Shown here piece after piece: positions 26,637 through 40,200 of a DNA stretch of 64,000 nucleotides. Location: positions 36,041,558-36,105,557 of the forward strand of contig CM049310.1 of NCBI GenBank assembly GCA_026874595.1, read 5' to 3'. This stretch comes from Sipunculus nudus. Lineage: Eukaryota; Annelida; Sipuncula; Golfingiida; Sipunculidae. The notes under the pieces were generated by a model that made no database searches, was not told where the DNA came from, and saw only the letters and a program-made list of their open reading frames with translations. Every line of letters begins with the position of its first letter. Positions within the stretch are counted from its first letter, which is position 1. Position numbers and translations under genes: made by a program.

Positions 26637-28178
26637 TCAAAAAGCATACGTGTATTTTGTATCAAGATCAAGCAAGAAATAGGGAAAATACACGCGGCCG
26701 TCTCTCACTTCTACACACGGTACATTAGAAGCAAACTGTCGCACGCGCCCCAAACGGAAAGACGCTGCCCACGCCGCTGTTCTTGTTAGAACAGAAAACA
26801 GGTTTTTCTTCGCGTCCTGTACTGAAACCGATCGACACTTGGCCATTTCCAAAGTGGCACAGAATGTGCGCCTCACACGACCCACACCTGTCCCGACGTA
26901 GCGGTGGACGTGCCGTGACACGTGTCTGGCTGTTTTGGTTGACTTAACGACATACAGCCCAATCTTATCTTGTTCCAACATGGCCACGACAAAAAACAGT
27001 TGGAAATCATTTATCCGCGTTGGCGTTCCATCGAATGCACCAGAGCGGTCGTACATTACTTTATATTCGTCGTAATATTCGTCGTCCTCAGTGTGGTAAC
27101 ATAGGTCCATATCGATGTAATTTTCGACGGGACACCACAACTGTAGCTTTTCATCGGAAGGAGGGATGAACGTGTTACAATGCGCATGCACCTTATCGGC
27201 GGCGTCCCGAGGCCGCCCTGACACGCACAGACGGACAGCGTGTGGCAAATTGCACTGGTTTACAGGTGCGTCCAGCAGTGAACCACCGCTCGTGTTGTGA
27301 CAGCCTATGTACACTCCTGACGGAATGAAGTTTTCTGTGAAGAGTCCCACTGGGTCCCACTGCTTGCCGAGTTTTTTGGCGTCCTGCATAGCGTCCACGG
27401 TGACATCAGCCATGCAATCAGTGATGGTGTTGACAAAGACAGATGTTTCGTCTTTGAGTCTCCGACTGTGAAGTGCTGCCAGCAGAGACTTCATTGGAAC
27501 CTGTCGGCCGTAGGACGATTTCCCCTGCACCTGATGTAAATAGCCGTCCGTGTCCGGTCCTTCCACGCGTGAAATGAGGGCGTCGCTAGCATCCTGTATC
27601 ACTTCGCATAATCTCTCGGCGTATGTGAGACCCGATTGCTGCACACGTAGTCTGTCCTTCATCTTTGCGTCCGCGTCCAGGAGGTGCAGACGCCGCCGTG
27701 TGAACATTAACAGCCCAGGGACGAAATGTTTCGGGTGGGCCACAGTCGGTGCTGAAGAATCGGAAACGTCGACGGGGCCAGGCCCTGTGGTCGCCAGGTG
27801 GCTGAGGTCGACATTTATGGGCAATTCTGCCCCCGCCCTGCCCAAACTTTCCCGGACGGGTTGCGTCTTTAACCTCACTATGTCCGTGTACTCCCCTTTG
27901 TACTTTCTGACGTCATGGTCGCCTACGAACACCCCATGGAGGTAAGTCTCTGGAACCCTCGGCAACACGGCTATGGCTTTGCGGCGGATGTGTTCCGGCA
28001 GGCTTGTCTCCAGCCGGCGATTCTGTGTCCGCATGAAGCGGTCCCTGCTCATTTGATCGAACTTGAAAGCCTGTTCCATCACGTGTTGATGGGTCACGGA
28101 GGGCAACTTATTTGGGATCCGCAATGGTGAACTTTGTCCCTCACGTCGTCCCTTGCTGTGACGGGAAAAGGGCGTCAT
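26637..28178 (-). CDS. Unknown protein, 513 aa, divergent from the tegument gene
   Basis: ATG at 28178 (a TTG one codon earlier is ignored). The N-terminal ~70 residues are basic and polar. The remainder is a globular alpha/beta sequence with no membrane span or P-loop. Recognisable stretches are GVFVGDHDVRKY, a central helical region (EVIQDASDALISRVEG), an acidic segment YHTEDDEYYDEY near residue 370, and a basic Arg/His-rich C-terminal third (RHVSRHVHRYVG). Start codons of this gene and the giant tegument gene are 54 bp apart, so they share a promoter region and possibly timing. In other herpesviruses the large tegument gene neighbours an inner tegument partner and capsid genes, so a capsid or inner tegument role is possible but unproven. 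Confidence 0.75.
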   Translation of the reverse strand: MTPFSRHSKGRREGQSSPLRIPNKLPSVTHQHVMEQAFKFDQMSRDRFMRTQNRRLETSLPEHIRRKAIAVLPRVPETYLHGVFVGDHDVRKYKGEYTDIVRLKTQPVRESLGRAGAELPINVDLSHLATTGPGPVDVSDSSAPTVAHPKHFVPGLLMFTRRRLHLLDADAKMKDRLRVQQSGLTYAERLCEVIQDASDALISRVEGPDTDGYLHQVQGKSSYGRQVPMKSLLAALHSRRLKDETSVFVNTITDCMADVTVDAMQDAKKLGKQWDPVGLFTENFIPSGVYIGCHNTSGGSLLDAPVNQCNLPHAVRLCVSGRPRDAADKVHAHCNTFIPPSDEKLQLWCPVENYIDMDLCYHTEDDEYYDEYKVMYDRSGAFDGTPTRINDFQLFFVVAMLEQDKIGLYVVKSTKTARHVSRHVHRYVGTGVGRVRRTFCATLEMAKCRSVSVQDAKKNLFSVLTRTAAWAASFRLGRVRQFASNVPCVEVRDGRVYFPYFLLDLDTKYTYAF

Positions 28179-28232
28179 CAAACGTCAGTGCAAAACGGAC
28201 ATTGTAGAGGTCAGACAGTTCCAATAATAAAA
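28179..28232. promoter_or_regulatory. 54-bp divergent start region
   Basis: Only 54 bases separate the ATGs of two divergent genes. There is no room for a full core promoter between the codons, so each promoter must overlap the other gene's 5' coding end. An AATAATAAAAATGG sequence surrounds the rightward ATG. Confidence 0.4.
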
Positions 28233-31200
28233 ATGGCACGGCAAACAGCCGACCCGACACCGATGAGCAGGACGGAATGGGACGAGCAGTTGCAAAAAAC
28301 GGGATGGACGCGCAAGAACGTCATCAGAGACGGAAACAGTTTTTTCCGGGCTGTGGCCATACTAATGAACGGGATGCACGAAGGCCAGCATGGGAGGTTG
28401 CGTCAGGTAGTAAGGGATCACACAGGTAACAACGAGCTGCAGGAAGGGGTTGAACCCGGAAACGACGCGGTGCGGGCGATATCACATAAGTACGATTGCC
28501 ATGTAAATGTCCTGCGGACGACAGGTGACATCCGCCTTCTGACATCATTAGCACGTAGCAGGAAACCTTCAATAACTCTCGTACACACCGAAGGAGGGTA
28601 CGACGTTTTAATACCGACATCTGAACAAGCAAAAGTACAACCACAGTCCTGTTCTCCTCCTCGTGCCATCGATATGTACGCGGATGTGGCCTCCTCTTTA
28701 CTCGAGGATCTTGATAAAGAATGGGCGAGGATCATGCACCGCATGCAGACAAGTGCCAGCACCAGACAAGAGCGTAGCGGCGGATTGGACGAAAGACCGA
28801 TAACAGGGCCGTTGCGGGAAGAACAGCACCGGCGGCACCTGCCTTCAATCAGTGCAAATGCCGCTGGTGGGAGCGCAGATCAAATGTGTACGGATGAACA
28901 TGTGACGGCGGGTGGTGAAAGCGGAGAGGCGATGAGTACGGAGGAAACAGCGGATAAAACAGAAATACGAAAACGGCGGATGACATCAACAGCAAGTAGA
29001 ACAAACGCTCCAAGCCGTCCACAGTCGGGCAGTGTGACAGACGACCAACCGGTCTCAGGCAGTAAATCGAAAAGAAAGAAGTGTACTAAGCCCAAAACAC
29101 CCGCACAGGCACCCCAAATGGACACCACGACTACGTCAGAAACGCAAACCCATAGTGATCCCGCACCTGAGACACGAGACGCAACGACCCAGGAGGCTGT
29201 CCAAAAAGGCCCCGAACCCGACCCCCAGGTATTATTCAATGAAGTAAAAAATATGCATGCTGAACTACAACCAGCCTGGTCACCGATTAAAAGTATCCGT
29301 GCTGTATCGCCACCAGCCATGTCACAGATTAATGACGAAACCGATAGGAACGTAGACGACGATAATGCCGCCCAACAATTGCTGGGTCAGCTTACAATGC
29401 TGGGTGCTCAGATTCCAGCCTCGTCATCAAACCAAGACGAAACCGATTTCGATATGATGACAGGTGAAATGTCACTGGCCGCAACAGAACTCGCCAGACT
29501 ACAAGCCGCAGAAGCTGAAACAGAACGCGCCATTCGAGAAGCCGCACAAGCTACAGCAGAACGGGCCAAACTAGAAGCCGCAATTGCTGCTGCAGAAATC
29601 GAACTGCGGCAGTCGGAAGCGGGGGTACAACAGGTAGCGGATGGTGTCTACCAACAGGGCGGAACGGGGCAGCCCAATCGTGTGCCAGGTGACACAGCCG
29701 ACGACACACGGGAATTGACACTGCCCACAGAAACGGCTGATCACATAGGACATCAAAACGTGTACTGTGCGGAACAGTGCGAAGGTGGTATAGATCTGAA
29801 CGATATTTTATCTGAACTGTTTGGCGATGGACAATCAAATGACCAAGGCGTTCAGACACAACCTGCTGACCAGGGCGCGTCCGGGTCTGTACACTATCAA
29901 CATCCTTTCACAGAGGATACCACGTTCAGTCTTCCTTCATTTGACGGGGAGGACGACCGCAAACAGCAGGATGACCCTGTGAGAAAGACCCCCTCAGACA
30001 CGTCCAAGGTGTCTTCATCAACCGGGGTCAACACACAGCAACGGCCTGTAACAGGTTCGAGCATCGGCCAAGAAGCCAGAGGTGAAGAGGGACAACTGAG
30101 TAAATCTGATACGGACGAAACCGAAAGTGCCGTCGCCACCATCATCGCCGCCCTAGAGCATGACGAGCGGCATGAAGAGAAAAAGGTTACAGGTGACACA
30201 GTAAATGGGTTTGTTCCCTGCCCCGCAACTGCCGATGGCGGGGGCACATCACATCACATTGAACAACATGAAACCGACGAACAAGAAAGTATACAAGAAG
30301 GGAAGGCACACAGCACGGATACAACTGTTACCCAAGACCCTCCATTTCACAGCGATACAGCACAGGGAACGCCCATGCGGCAGGGCCAAGAGGACATCCT
30401 GCAGATGGCAATGAACCAATGTGACATATTTAGCGCTTCAGACATCTGTCCCGATAACGTACCCACTGCGCCCTCTGTAACTGATCTGGGGGAAAACGCA
30501 GGGGCTCAACACGTCGCGCCTTCTGTCTCTGCCGTCCCAGGGGATACTGCTGACAAAGATATTCCTTCTGAACATCCGCAACATGTGGGGGAGAATGAGG
30601 CACCGGAACAAGATGCAAATCAACATTTAAGGACGGTAGGAGAAACAGCCACGCCTGTTGCCCATACAGGTGGTGCGGATGCGGCTCGCCGTATCGCAGA
30701 CGGCTCTCCAGACACGGGTGCGTGCAAAAAAGAAACGCGTGGGCGAAAGGGCCACAAGAGTGTTTTGAAACCATCAAACCAGCATTCTACCGCCGACAAG
30801 CAAAAGGAAGCTCTGAGGAAGACAGCGCGACGTCTTAAACGCAACTCGGTACGGCTCAGTACCAAAATACTACAACCTCGTGTCATACACCCCACACCAG
30901 TTCCTGACTTTCCCAAGCGGAGACCAAGGCGCCAGCTACGCGTTGCGCACGTTGACCACCCGTACTCGAAACCTCCTGGGTCGGAAGACGAGCCAAAGTG
31001 CATACGCAAAAAGCGGCTAGGACAACGGCGCAGAGCATCTAGTGCGCAGAACGATCGGCCATGTCAGTTATCATCCCGGCCCGCTGATGACACAGTTACG
31101 CCGCCCTCGGGCTCGGAAAAGGCAGGCGAACGACCGACCGCGGAAGACACCGCCGGACATGCAAAAAACGCAGAACAAACAACACATGAAGAAAATATGA

Positions 31201-34200
31201 GCGGCGCGAGGGGCGAGTCGGACCAGATGGACACAACAGCCTGTGAGCAGAGGGAAACCAGCGCGGAAGAGTGTGGAGAAATGGAAGGTGACGATAGCGC
31301 CCCTTCCATGTCTGGAGACTATCCGACACGTGTTATGTTGTGTGATACGTTCGAAGACATAAAAACTCGGGAGTACTTCCAACTGGACAAAGGCGGTATG
31401 TATAGTGTAGATATGACTCTTTGTCGTCCACAGACCCCAAACCCCAGCGCGGACCACGCTTCCCTCCTAGCACCGCGGGTGAGAGATTCACACACGGTCA
31501 CAGGTGCACCGTTTATGCAAACAGAAGAAACACAGGACGGACAGGAACAAGATGACGCGAGTTCTGTTTCACTTACAGAAAGAATACAGAATATGCCTGC
31601 CACGTTCGAGCAGAGCATGGACGACAGCGATGCGTCTGATGACACGTTGGAACAGCATATGGACGAGAGTAGCGAATGTGAGGGAAACGTGCCTATTAGT
31701 GTAACTACCATGGATGAGTCGGACGGCACGGTGGAAGACGAGGGAGGCGTGAACGACGCACGGCGTGTCCCTGTCAATACACAAGGAAAGACTGTCGCGT
31801 CACGCGGTGACCGCCCATGTGATACGGAGACCGCCAACGAAGGCAGAGGATCTGACAAACAGAGAGATATGCCTCGCAGCGACCGCCCGGACGAAACACG
31901 ATCGAGTTCAGGCGGACCTCCCCGGCACGCGTCACAGAAAGATACAACGGGAAAAGATGCATCAAACACAGACGCGTGTGATATACCACCTGGACACCCG
32001 GTGATCACGAAGTGCGTGACGGGGTCATTTCACCAGGGGGACCACCAACATTTTCTTTCGTTCTCAGTCGGAAAACAGTGTGTTCCCAACTGCGCAGTGG
32101 CTTTGATCCGGTGCAGCATTGAGGACCCGGAGACTTGGACAACCTCCACATTAGACGACATTTTAGACGCCGGCGACCAGCTTTACTACAGCATTAAAGG
32201 GTACCCTGTGGAAGACGCGGGATACGTTTGTTTGGACGAGTTGCCGGAAACGATTGACTGCTTCTCGCGTTCTTTCTCTGTGGTATCGTACATGTACCGG
32301 AGCGACCTGATTAACAGAAATGATTTCCGTAACACTTACAGAACGTTACGGATGGCTCTGTGTGACGACAAGGGGTACTTATCGTCGATCCTGATACTCC
32401 AAGACTGCGCAATTGCTGTCATGCAAAAAGGTAGCAAATATTACGTCTTCGATTCGCACAGTCGGGACATGCGCGGGAAGGTCACACCAACGGGCACATC
32501 TGTGCTTTTGGGATTTGACATTCTTGCAGAGGCTATTAAGCATATAACAAATCTCGCGTACACGCTGAAAGTAAACGGATACGAAAGCAGATTGTACAGT
32601 ATAACTGAGAACCGAGTGGACGCACCTGTCCGAGAGCAAACGGACCCTCTTGCCCCCGTCCACAGCACGCCGCGGGCGGACACGCCAGTTGATACGCAGC
32701 AGTCGGACCGGGTGGACGAAACGAGAGAAGAGGACGTCGCCTCAGCCTGTAACACAGGAGCTGACGAGAAAATGGAAGAGCAGGATGTGGCGGCATCCGA
32801 GCAACATTCGGGTCAGTCCGGTGCGGAAGAAATGGAAGATGTGCAAGGTGACATCACCCGTGAGGAAACGACAGAAGAGGACGTCGCCACAAGACCTGCT
32901 CAGGAGCAGCCCGATGACGGGGCAGGCCAACCAAACCCCGCCTCCGCCTGTAACACAGGGGCTGAAGCGGATATGGAAGAGCAGGATGTGGCGGCATACG
33001 AGCAACATTCGGGTCCATCCGAGACGGAAGAAATGGAAGATGTGCAGGGTGACATCACCCGTGATGAACAGACCCCTCCGCGATCAGGCGAAGGCGACCC
33101 AGGAGTCGACGATCTGAACACATCGACCCGCAAGAAGCTCCATATCAAAAGTCAACCCGGAAAAGCTTCAAACAACAGAGGTCGCCCCTCAAAAGGCGTG
33201 ACGCACGGAAAGATGGACGAACATGCTGCGTCGTTGGTCAAACGGTATGAAGAGGCAGTCAAAGTATACAACGAACGTAGAGACACACTTGCACATTTCT
33301 GTGCAATTTGCACGTCCAAAGTGGTTGGAAATATCGAGGAGGTAGAGGAAATGAAGCAGAAACTGACAATGTTGAAGACGAAAGCACTGCGAGCGCGTAC
33401 GAATATCCCATCATTACAGGGCGTCGATATACCCCTGATTGTGAAAAAGAAAGTAGAGCGTAAGCACAAGATAAACATAATGCCTAACACAGCGAAGGCT
33501 ACAAAGGCTTTAGACAAGGCAGAAACAGAAGCAGCCAAAAGGGAAAAGAAAGAAAATGATCAAACAATCGCAGACATGCGGGCAGGCCTTTTGAACGAAT
33601 TGCGAGACCCCAGTGTCACGTACGATGACGTGAAACGAAACGAGTCGAAATACCAGCACGTCCTGCCAATAACGCCCGCAGAAGAAAAAGACGCTAAGAG
33701 TACCGTCGAAGCATGGATGACGAACATGGCCGATTACATCGAATATGCCCTGATCCACATCGAAAAAAAAGCAGAAGAGTCACCGTCCATGTTGGCCGAG
33801 CCACCCCGTGGAGTGCCCGGGATTTTCTGGTTACACAAAGAAACAGATACACAAGTTGCGACGGGCAGAGCGCTGTTGGAAATGTACAGGGTGCTGCGCG
33901 CCAGCGCCGTCGACCATAACAAAACGCTGATAGACATGGTGGATCAACTGAAAGCATGGCTCGAGAATGCTTCTTTGCAATGTGTACATGATAAGATCCG
34001 CGCGTGCCTCGAGACATGGTACGAACTGGACGCTTCTATTCTCGACGAACGAGTCGATGCAATGCTCGGTCAGATTATGCCCCAATTACGTCTGATGAGG
34101 CTCCGTATCAGAAGCGGGACCAGTGGTGACGATGAAAAAAGTTTACGACGCATGCAGATAAAGATCACATGTATGCAGGACGACTTGCGGGAACTGCTCA

Positions 34201-37200
34201 GAAGCGTTTATGAATCTGCAGCACAGTACAGGGCGACCTCTAAAAAAAATGGACAATGGCATAACACGTTGACAGAAACGGGGAAAAAGCTGCAGAGAGA
34301 GTTGAAACAAATTGAGCAGGACATAGCTGCTGTGAGCGCACGGGTAGTGTCACTACCACAGCTCCGCAAGTCGCACCGGAGGAGAAGGAATGTCCCTTCA
34401 ACGCCGCTGACCGAAACTGAACCAACGGAGGGCCCTCCTTCAGCGCCCGAAACGGCATCAGTGAGAGAAAACCCGTCCGACGAAGTGAATAACGACCGTC
34501 ACGAGAACGATCCTTTGACGCGGGACGAAACCCGTCGCATATTGACGGAAAAGAATACACCAATGCAGGTGCGCATCGCTACCATTGCTCAGAGGTGCCC
34601 GGAGGTGAAAAAATGGAACACGCGGGTAAGCAAAGCCAAGGACGATTACGCCTCTCATAAGCGCCACCTCGAGGAAATTATTAAACGTTGCATGGGTACT
34701 GAGTGCTCTTCGTGCACAGAAGCAGCATCGTTTATACAAACGATCGACGAGCTGGAGGGTGATGGGCAATCCCTGCGACGCACAACCAAAAATGTTCTTA
34801 TGAAAGACCATGGCATCCCCGCAGAGATATGGGATGAATTGCGGGTCATCGCAGAGGTGTATGCGATCCCCGACTTGCCGGACACAGAGAAAGTGAGAAC
34901 GAAACTACGGGCACAGTTGGAGAAACTGAGTAAACAGGAAAAGGACGCAGAGAGAAAACAACTGCTGCAGCTCGTGAAAAGCGGTCAACTGGAATACGCG
35001 AGAGCCAGAAACGTCGTACAATCTCTTCTGCCTCTGCAAAAGGACGACGTATCGTTTGGGAAACAGGCGGTGGAAGTGTGGGTCAATAACGTGGTCAAAG
35101 ACGTCGAAATTGCATTGTCTGACTATGAGCAATCGTGTCCACCTGGATGCGATGCTCCGCCTGAAAAACTACCGTGTTATATCTGTCTACTTGAGAAACC
35201 TGACAGTACCGGCGCTGAGCTGCAGGAGTTGCTCGGAGTTTGCAAGGACGTTTATAATGCCTCTCACAACGATTCCCGCGAGGACAAGCTGAACAGGTTG
35301 ATCGCCTGGGCTCGTCAGCCCGGCACCAAACCTATTCTGAAAGGGTTGCGCTGCTGTTTCAAAAACGTGTGGAACGCCGAAAGCGAGGAATTGGAAAAGC
35401 AGATAAATGAACACGTAAGTCGAGTAGATGAGATGTTCAGAAACGTAGACGCGTCGTACACGTCGGACGAAAGCAACCGTAAGAATGTCACTCTCCTGGA
35501 AGAACACATTGAAAAGGTGAGCCAGGTGAAGAAATCACTTTCGTGGTGTGAGGATAAAGCCGCAGCATGGCTTCAAAAGTTAGGTGGGAATCAGGACCAG
35601 CCGTTCGACGTAAAAGGATGTCGTTCGGACGGCTTGAAGAAGATACTACAGTTACTGAATGCAAAGAACGATAAGGCAAACGCGCTCATAGGAAAGTTGC
35701 AAGGCTGGAAAACAGCCGAGCATGTACAGGCACAAACCGCAAGCAGTCCTGGGCAGTCCTCTACCGTTCGGGGCACAGGTGATGACGAATTGATAGCCAG
35801 AACACACGCGGCGCAAACTGCTGCGGCAGAAACGGCTGCAGCAGAAACGGCATGGTTGAAAGAAGTGCTGGTCGCCACTGAACAATACAACACCTCAACG
35901 GAAAAGACACGTGCATGGATCCAGGCATGCAAGACGTTTCAATTTGAAAATACACGTGATATCGATATGTACAAGAAGGAACTCGATCAGCAGGTGGGAG
36001 TACTCGATATACACAACAGCACCTTGGACAAACTCAGACGCGGTAACTGCGTGGTAGACGGAACGCTGGTCGCCAGCAAGGACACTACTTTTTGGGGAAA
36101 TAAGGAGAAGGAGCAGATCCGTTTTAAAAAAACCGAACCAATCACACGCACACAGATAGAGGAGGCCAAGAGGGTCATGCAGACTAAAAGAAAAGAACTG
36201 GAAGCTAAAGAAAAACGCCAGAGGCGCGAGGAAATCGTCAGAGATCTCACTGCAAGTGGCACTCTCACAGACGTGACAAGCAACCTGGCACAATACATGG
36301 ACACGATCTATCCGCTCACTAAAGAAGAGGTTACGGATCTCTGCTTGCACTGTTCACATTGGACAGACCGTTTGACAGAAGACGTAGAGCGGTTGGCACA
36401 CGCGTACACAAGCGGACTAGACGACGGTGCCTTACAGGATGCTCCACGTTGTATCGCGGATGAAGTCCCGGCCGTTTTCGGATTGCTTGAACACATGTGC
36501 TCGGACAACTCAGACAAGAAACAGCAATATCAACGGAAACGTAAAGAAGCCGAAACTTTGCTTGAAATCTATCAAAACCTTCGGGCAGAGCAGTGCGCGC
36601 GTGACACAGACAACGCCAGCCGCATTCAATTTCTCACAGAACGGGCTTGGAGAGAAACCACCCCGAAGAGGACCAGCAACGTATTGCTCCATTGCATCAT
36701 TCAGGTTTTCAACGAGTGGACGGATCAGACCGTGCGAGATTGCACGGAAACCGTACGAGGTTCGGCGTCTGCCATACAGGCCAGTTCAGAGGATATCGAA
36801 TGTTTTTCTAAGGACGGCATGCATCATCTCATTACCACGTGGGACCAAACCGGACTGGACCAAGCGAACAACCAACTGCGCGACTCACAAAAACGACTGA
36901 ATGACACGCTAAACGCCCTGACGGCAGCAAAAGCAGCGGCGGGTACCCATTGGAACAAAGGAGACGGTGGTTTCGCGAAAAAACTGCATACAGCGGACAA
37001 AAGCATCAATGCAGCCATACACCAGATTCAGCTGCTGAATGTGCGTGCGGAACACCTAAGACAGAAAAACGACATGGATAACAAACACACCGGGTCCGAA
37101 CACGGCGAACCTGCAGACCATGTTACCGAGGCTTATAATAAATTGCTGACCACCGGTTTATCTGAAAAAGCAAATCTGCCCGACACCATACTACAACACG

Positions 37201-40200
37201 TGAACAGATGTGGGCCAACAGATGAGGTTACCCGGATGCTGGATTCGCTCTTCCGACACCTGGCGCGTGTCCTGGAATGTCCCACGCGGCTGCAGGATCA
37301 GGTCAGGTTTGGCACACAGCTTGGCGTTAAACAGCTTGGGACGAGTGACATTCCTTTAGCTAAACGCCTGTACCGTCTTGTCGACATAGTTGCCGCGAGG
37401 ACGGGAACCCGAACCACGTACAGGCAGGAACTGGAAGCCGGCCATGTCGTCATCAGCGGAATAGAAAGTGCCGGGAATGCAATTAGCCACATGATCACCG
37501 ATCGACTAAAGCAAAGTGTCGAGAACCTGTATCCACAAACGCCAGCTTGGACATCTGTGACGGCTAACCTCGACCGCCTTCACAACATGATGGAAATGCA
37601 CGACATGGAGCACACCAAGCGCAGTTGTATGGCAGATATGTTCGAAACGAAACTCAAATATGTGGAAACAGCTGCACAGGAAGCTACCACAAACGTGGAC
37701 AACAGTTTTCAAAGCGTTAGCTATGCATTGTACAGTTTACGACATATACAAAATGAACTGAACATGTTGAAACAAGAAATAGCCAAGGAGCCAGATAGCG
37801 TAAACAAGCAGGAACGGGTGGGCAAGGCGGAAAAGATGTTGAAACAACGCTACATTTCACACCTGCGTAAGCAGCTAGAGGGTGTGATAAAGGATATACT
37901 GAAAGATGCCATACAGGAAATGCAGGACATCCTGGTGAATTACCACTTGACAGACGAGCACGTACACTACCAATGCATAGCGCACCGTACATGTAATGTA
38001 CGCGAACTACTGAACCGATGCTACCAACTGCTCCAGGAGAATGCTCACTGGGGCGGCACGGATGGGATGTTTACAACAGGTGGTACAGGTAACAACGTCA
38101 TGACACTTCTGAAGCAGCTGAAGCCTGACGATGTAAAATGGTTCGATGGTCTGGTGGGACTTCTCAACAAATCAGTTGATGCCACATTAGGCAGTACCAA
38201 AAACCTCGCGCAGTCCATTCGCAGGTGGGCGTTCGAACAGGGTGAAAAGATACTACGTTCTGAAATACCAGCTGACAGCAGGTTGGACCCGACTGAAGAT
38301 GTGCCCGACTTGCGCGAATGGCTAGATAAAGCTGCTCGCATGGGTGAGCGCGTACAGTCTTCGCTCTCCACCGTTTCCTGGATCCTGCAGTCGCAGGAAT
38401 ACCAGTACGTGTACGATCTTGTGGCAGGAACCCTCACAGCATTTCAAACGTTAGCGTTGCAAATCACTGGATCCAGCTATCAAACGGCCCTTAAGTACGC
38501 GGATAATTTTAAACAGAGTGTGCATGCTATTGTAGACCGAATCCGGAACGACATATCAAGCGGGCACCAGTTGATCGTTGCAGAATCGGCTTTATTCCAA
38601 GGGCAGCCCTGTGACGATGTGACAGTGGCGGGAAAAGGTATTTCCGTTAACCTGCATAACATCATACGACATACAGGTGAACTACAGGACATCTTACAGG
38701 ACGCTATGACCATAATATACAGTTTCCGATACGCTCATACGTGGCTCATTCAAACTGTGTATCCTTCGTGGAATAGGACACAGTCTGCCATTCAGGATTC
38801 CCTGCAACGTCTGCAAAATGAAGTAAGCACCTATATACCCCAATATATACTCGACGCATGGATCAAGCAGCTGGACGATAAAAGCAGCCAGTTGTTCTTG
38901 GATTGGTTGCAGGCAAAGATACATACAGAAACGCAAGTGTCAACTCACCTGCATACCTGTTATGGCACGAGGAATTTCATGCACGAATCAGCAAACACAC
39001 AACAACAAATTATACAACTGACAAAACGAGCTGTTGACAAAGAACATGATCGGCGGACCACGCTGATAGAAAACAATGTGTCAGCATGCAAAGAATTTCT
39101 GCAACGTAAAGTAAATGAGCAAAACAGGAATCCGGATACTGACGGTTTGCGTAATGGCATAAAGACGCTTATCGATAAATGTATCCGAACAGTTGAAAGA
39201 CACTGTGAACATGGCAAGTTGATCATACAATGCATTTTAACATCCTGTAAGTGGTACGAACACATATGCAACAGGTATATGGACGACACTCGTGCGCTAA
39301 TGGGGAAGAAGTACACAGAGGAAATGTCGCATTCTCAAACAGGCAACATGCGCAGCGTACCAGACATCATGTCTTGTGTCGTAGAACAGTTAGTTGCGGA
39401 TATAGAGGAAGATGTCACGCAGCGAATGTTGATACTCGCCGACAAACTACATCTCGACCTCATCTCCTTACATACTGAACAGATGACGTATCACGCGAAC
39501 GCGTTATCGGTGCATCACACTCTCGGATGTTTAGCAAGCCTTATGGTCTTCAGTCTGTTTGACATGCAGCAGCAACGGCTGCACGACTATACACACGTAG
39601 AGGGGCGTCTCACGGAATGTAGACGTTCTGTTCAACAAGCTGTGCAGATGTCAGTGGCAATTATGGAATATACGGAACAAAACCTGCGCAACCTTTTACA
39701 ACATGATTCCATCCCCTTCGGAACTGTAGGTTCGTATAAGGCGGATGTGCAAAACAAAAGGGAAGAACTATCCCGTATGATGATGGAAGCGGAAGATGCT
39801 TTCAGCAGGTTGCAACACACATGGCCATCAACCACAGAAATTCGTATCAACATAACCGAAAACGTCAGTCTGCAAGTGTTAAACGAGGTATATAACACGT
39901 GTAAAACGAGGATCGATGCATACCAAGCGTTTTTGGAATTGATACAAAGGGCGACGCATCTTGACACACCAGACGAAAGACGAGAGTGTGAAGAATCGTG
40001 GTGGTGTGACGGTATGGTCGTCAGAGAACGTTTGATGACCGCGTTTGTTCGGCACGTGTCACATGACGACACAGACGACAAAGAAAACCTGAAACGCGTG
40101 CGCGTCTGGCTGGATAACATCCCTAAGGTGTACAAATGTACGCTTTCCCAAAAGGATGTCAGGCAGTTGCACCAAGAAAAAACACATAACATTTATAAAA

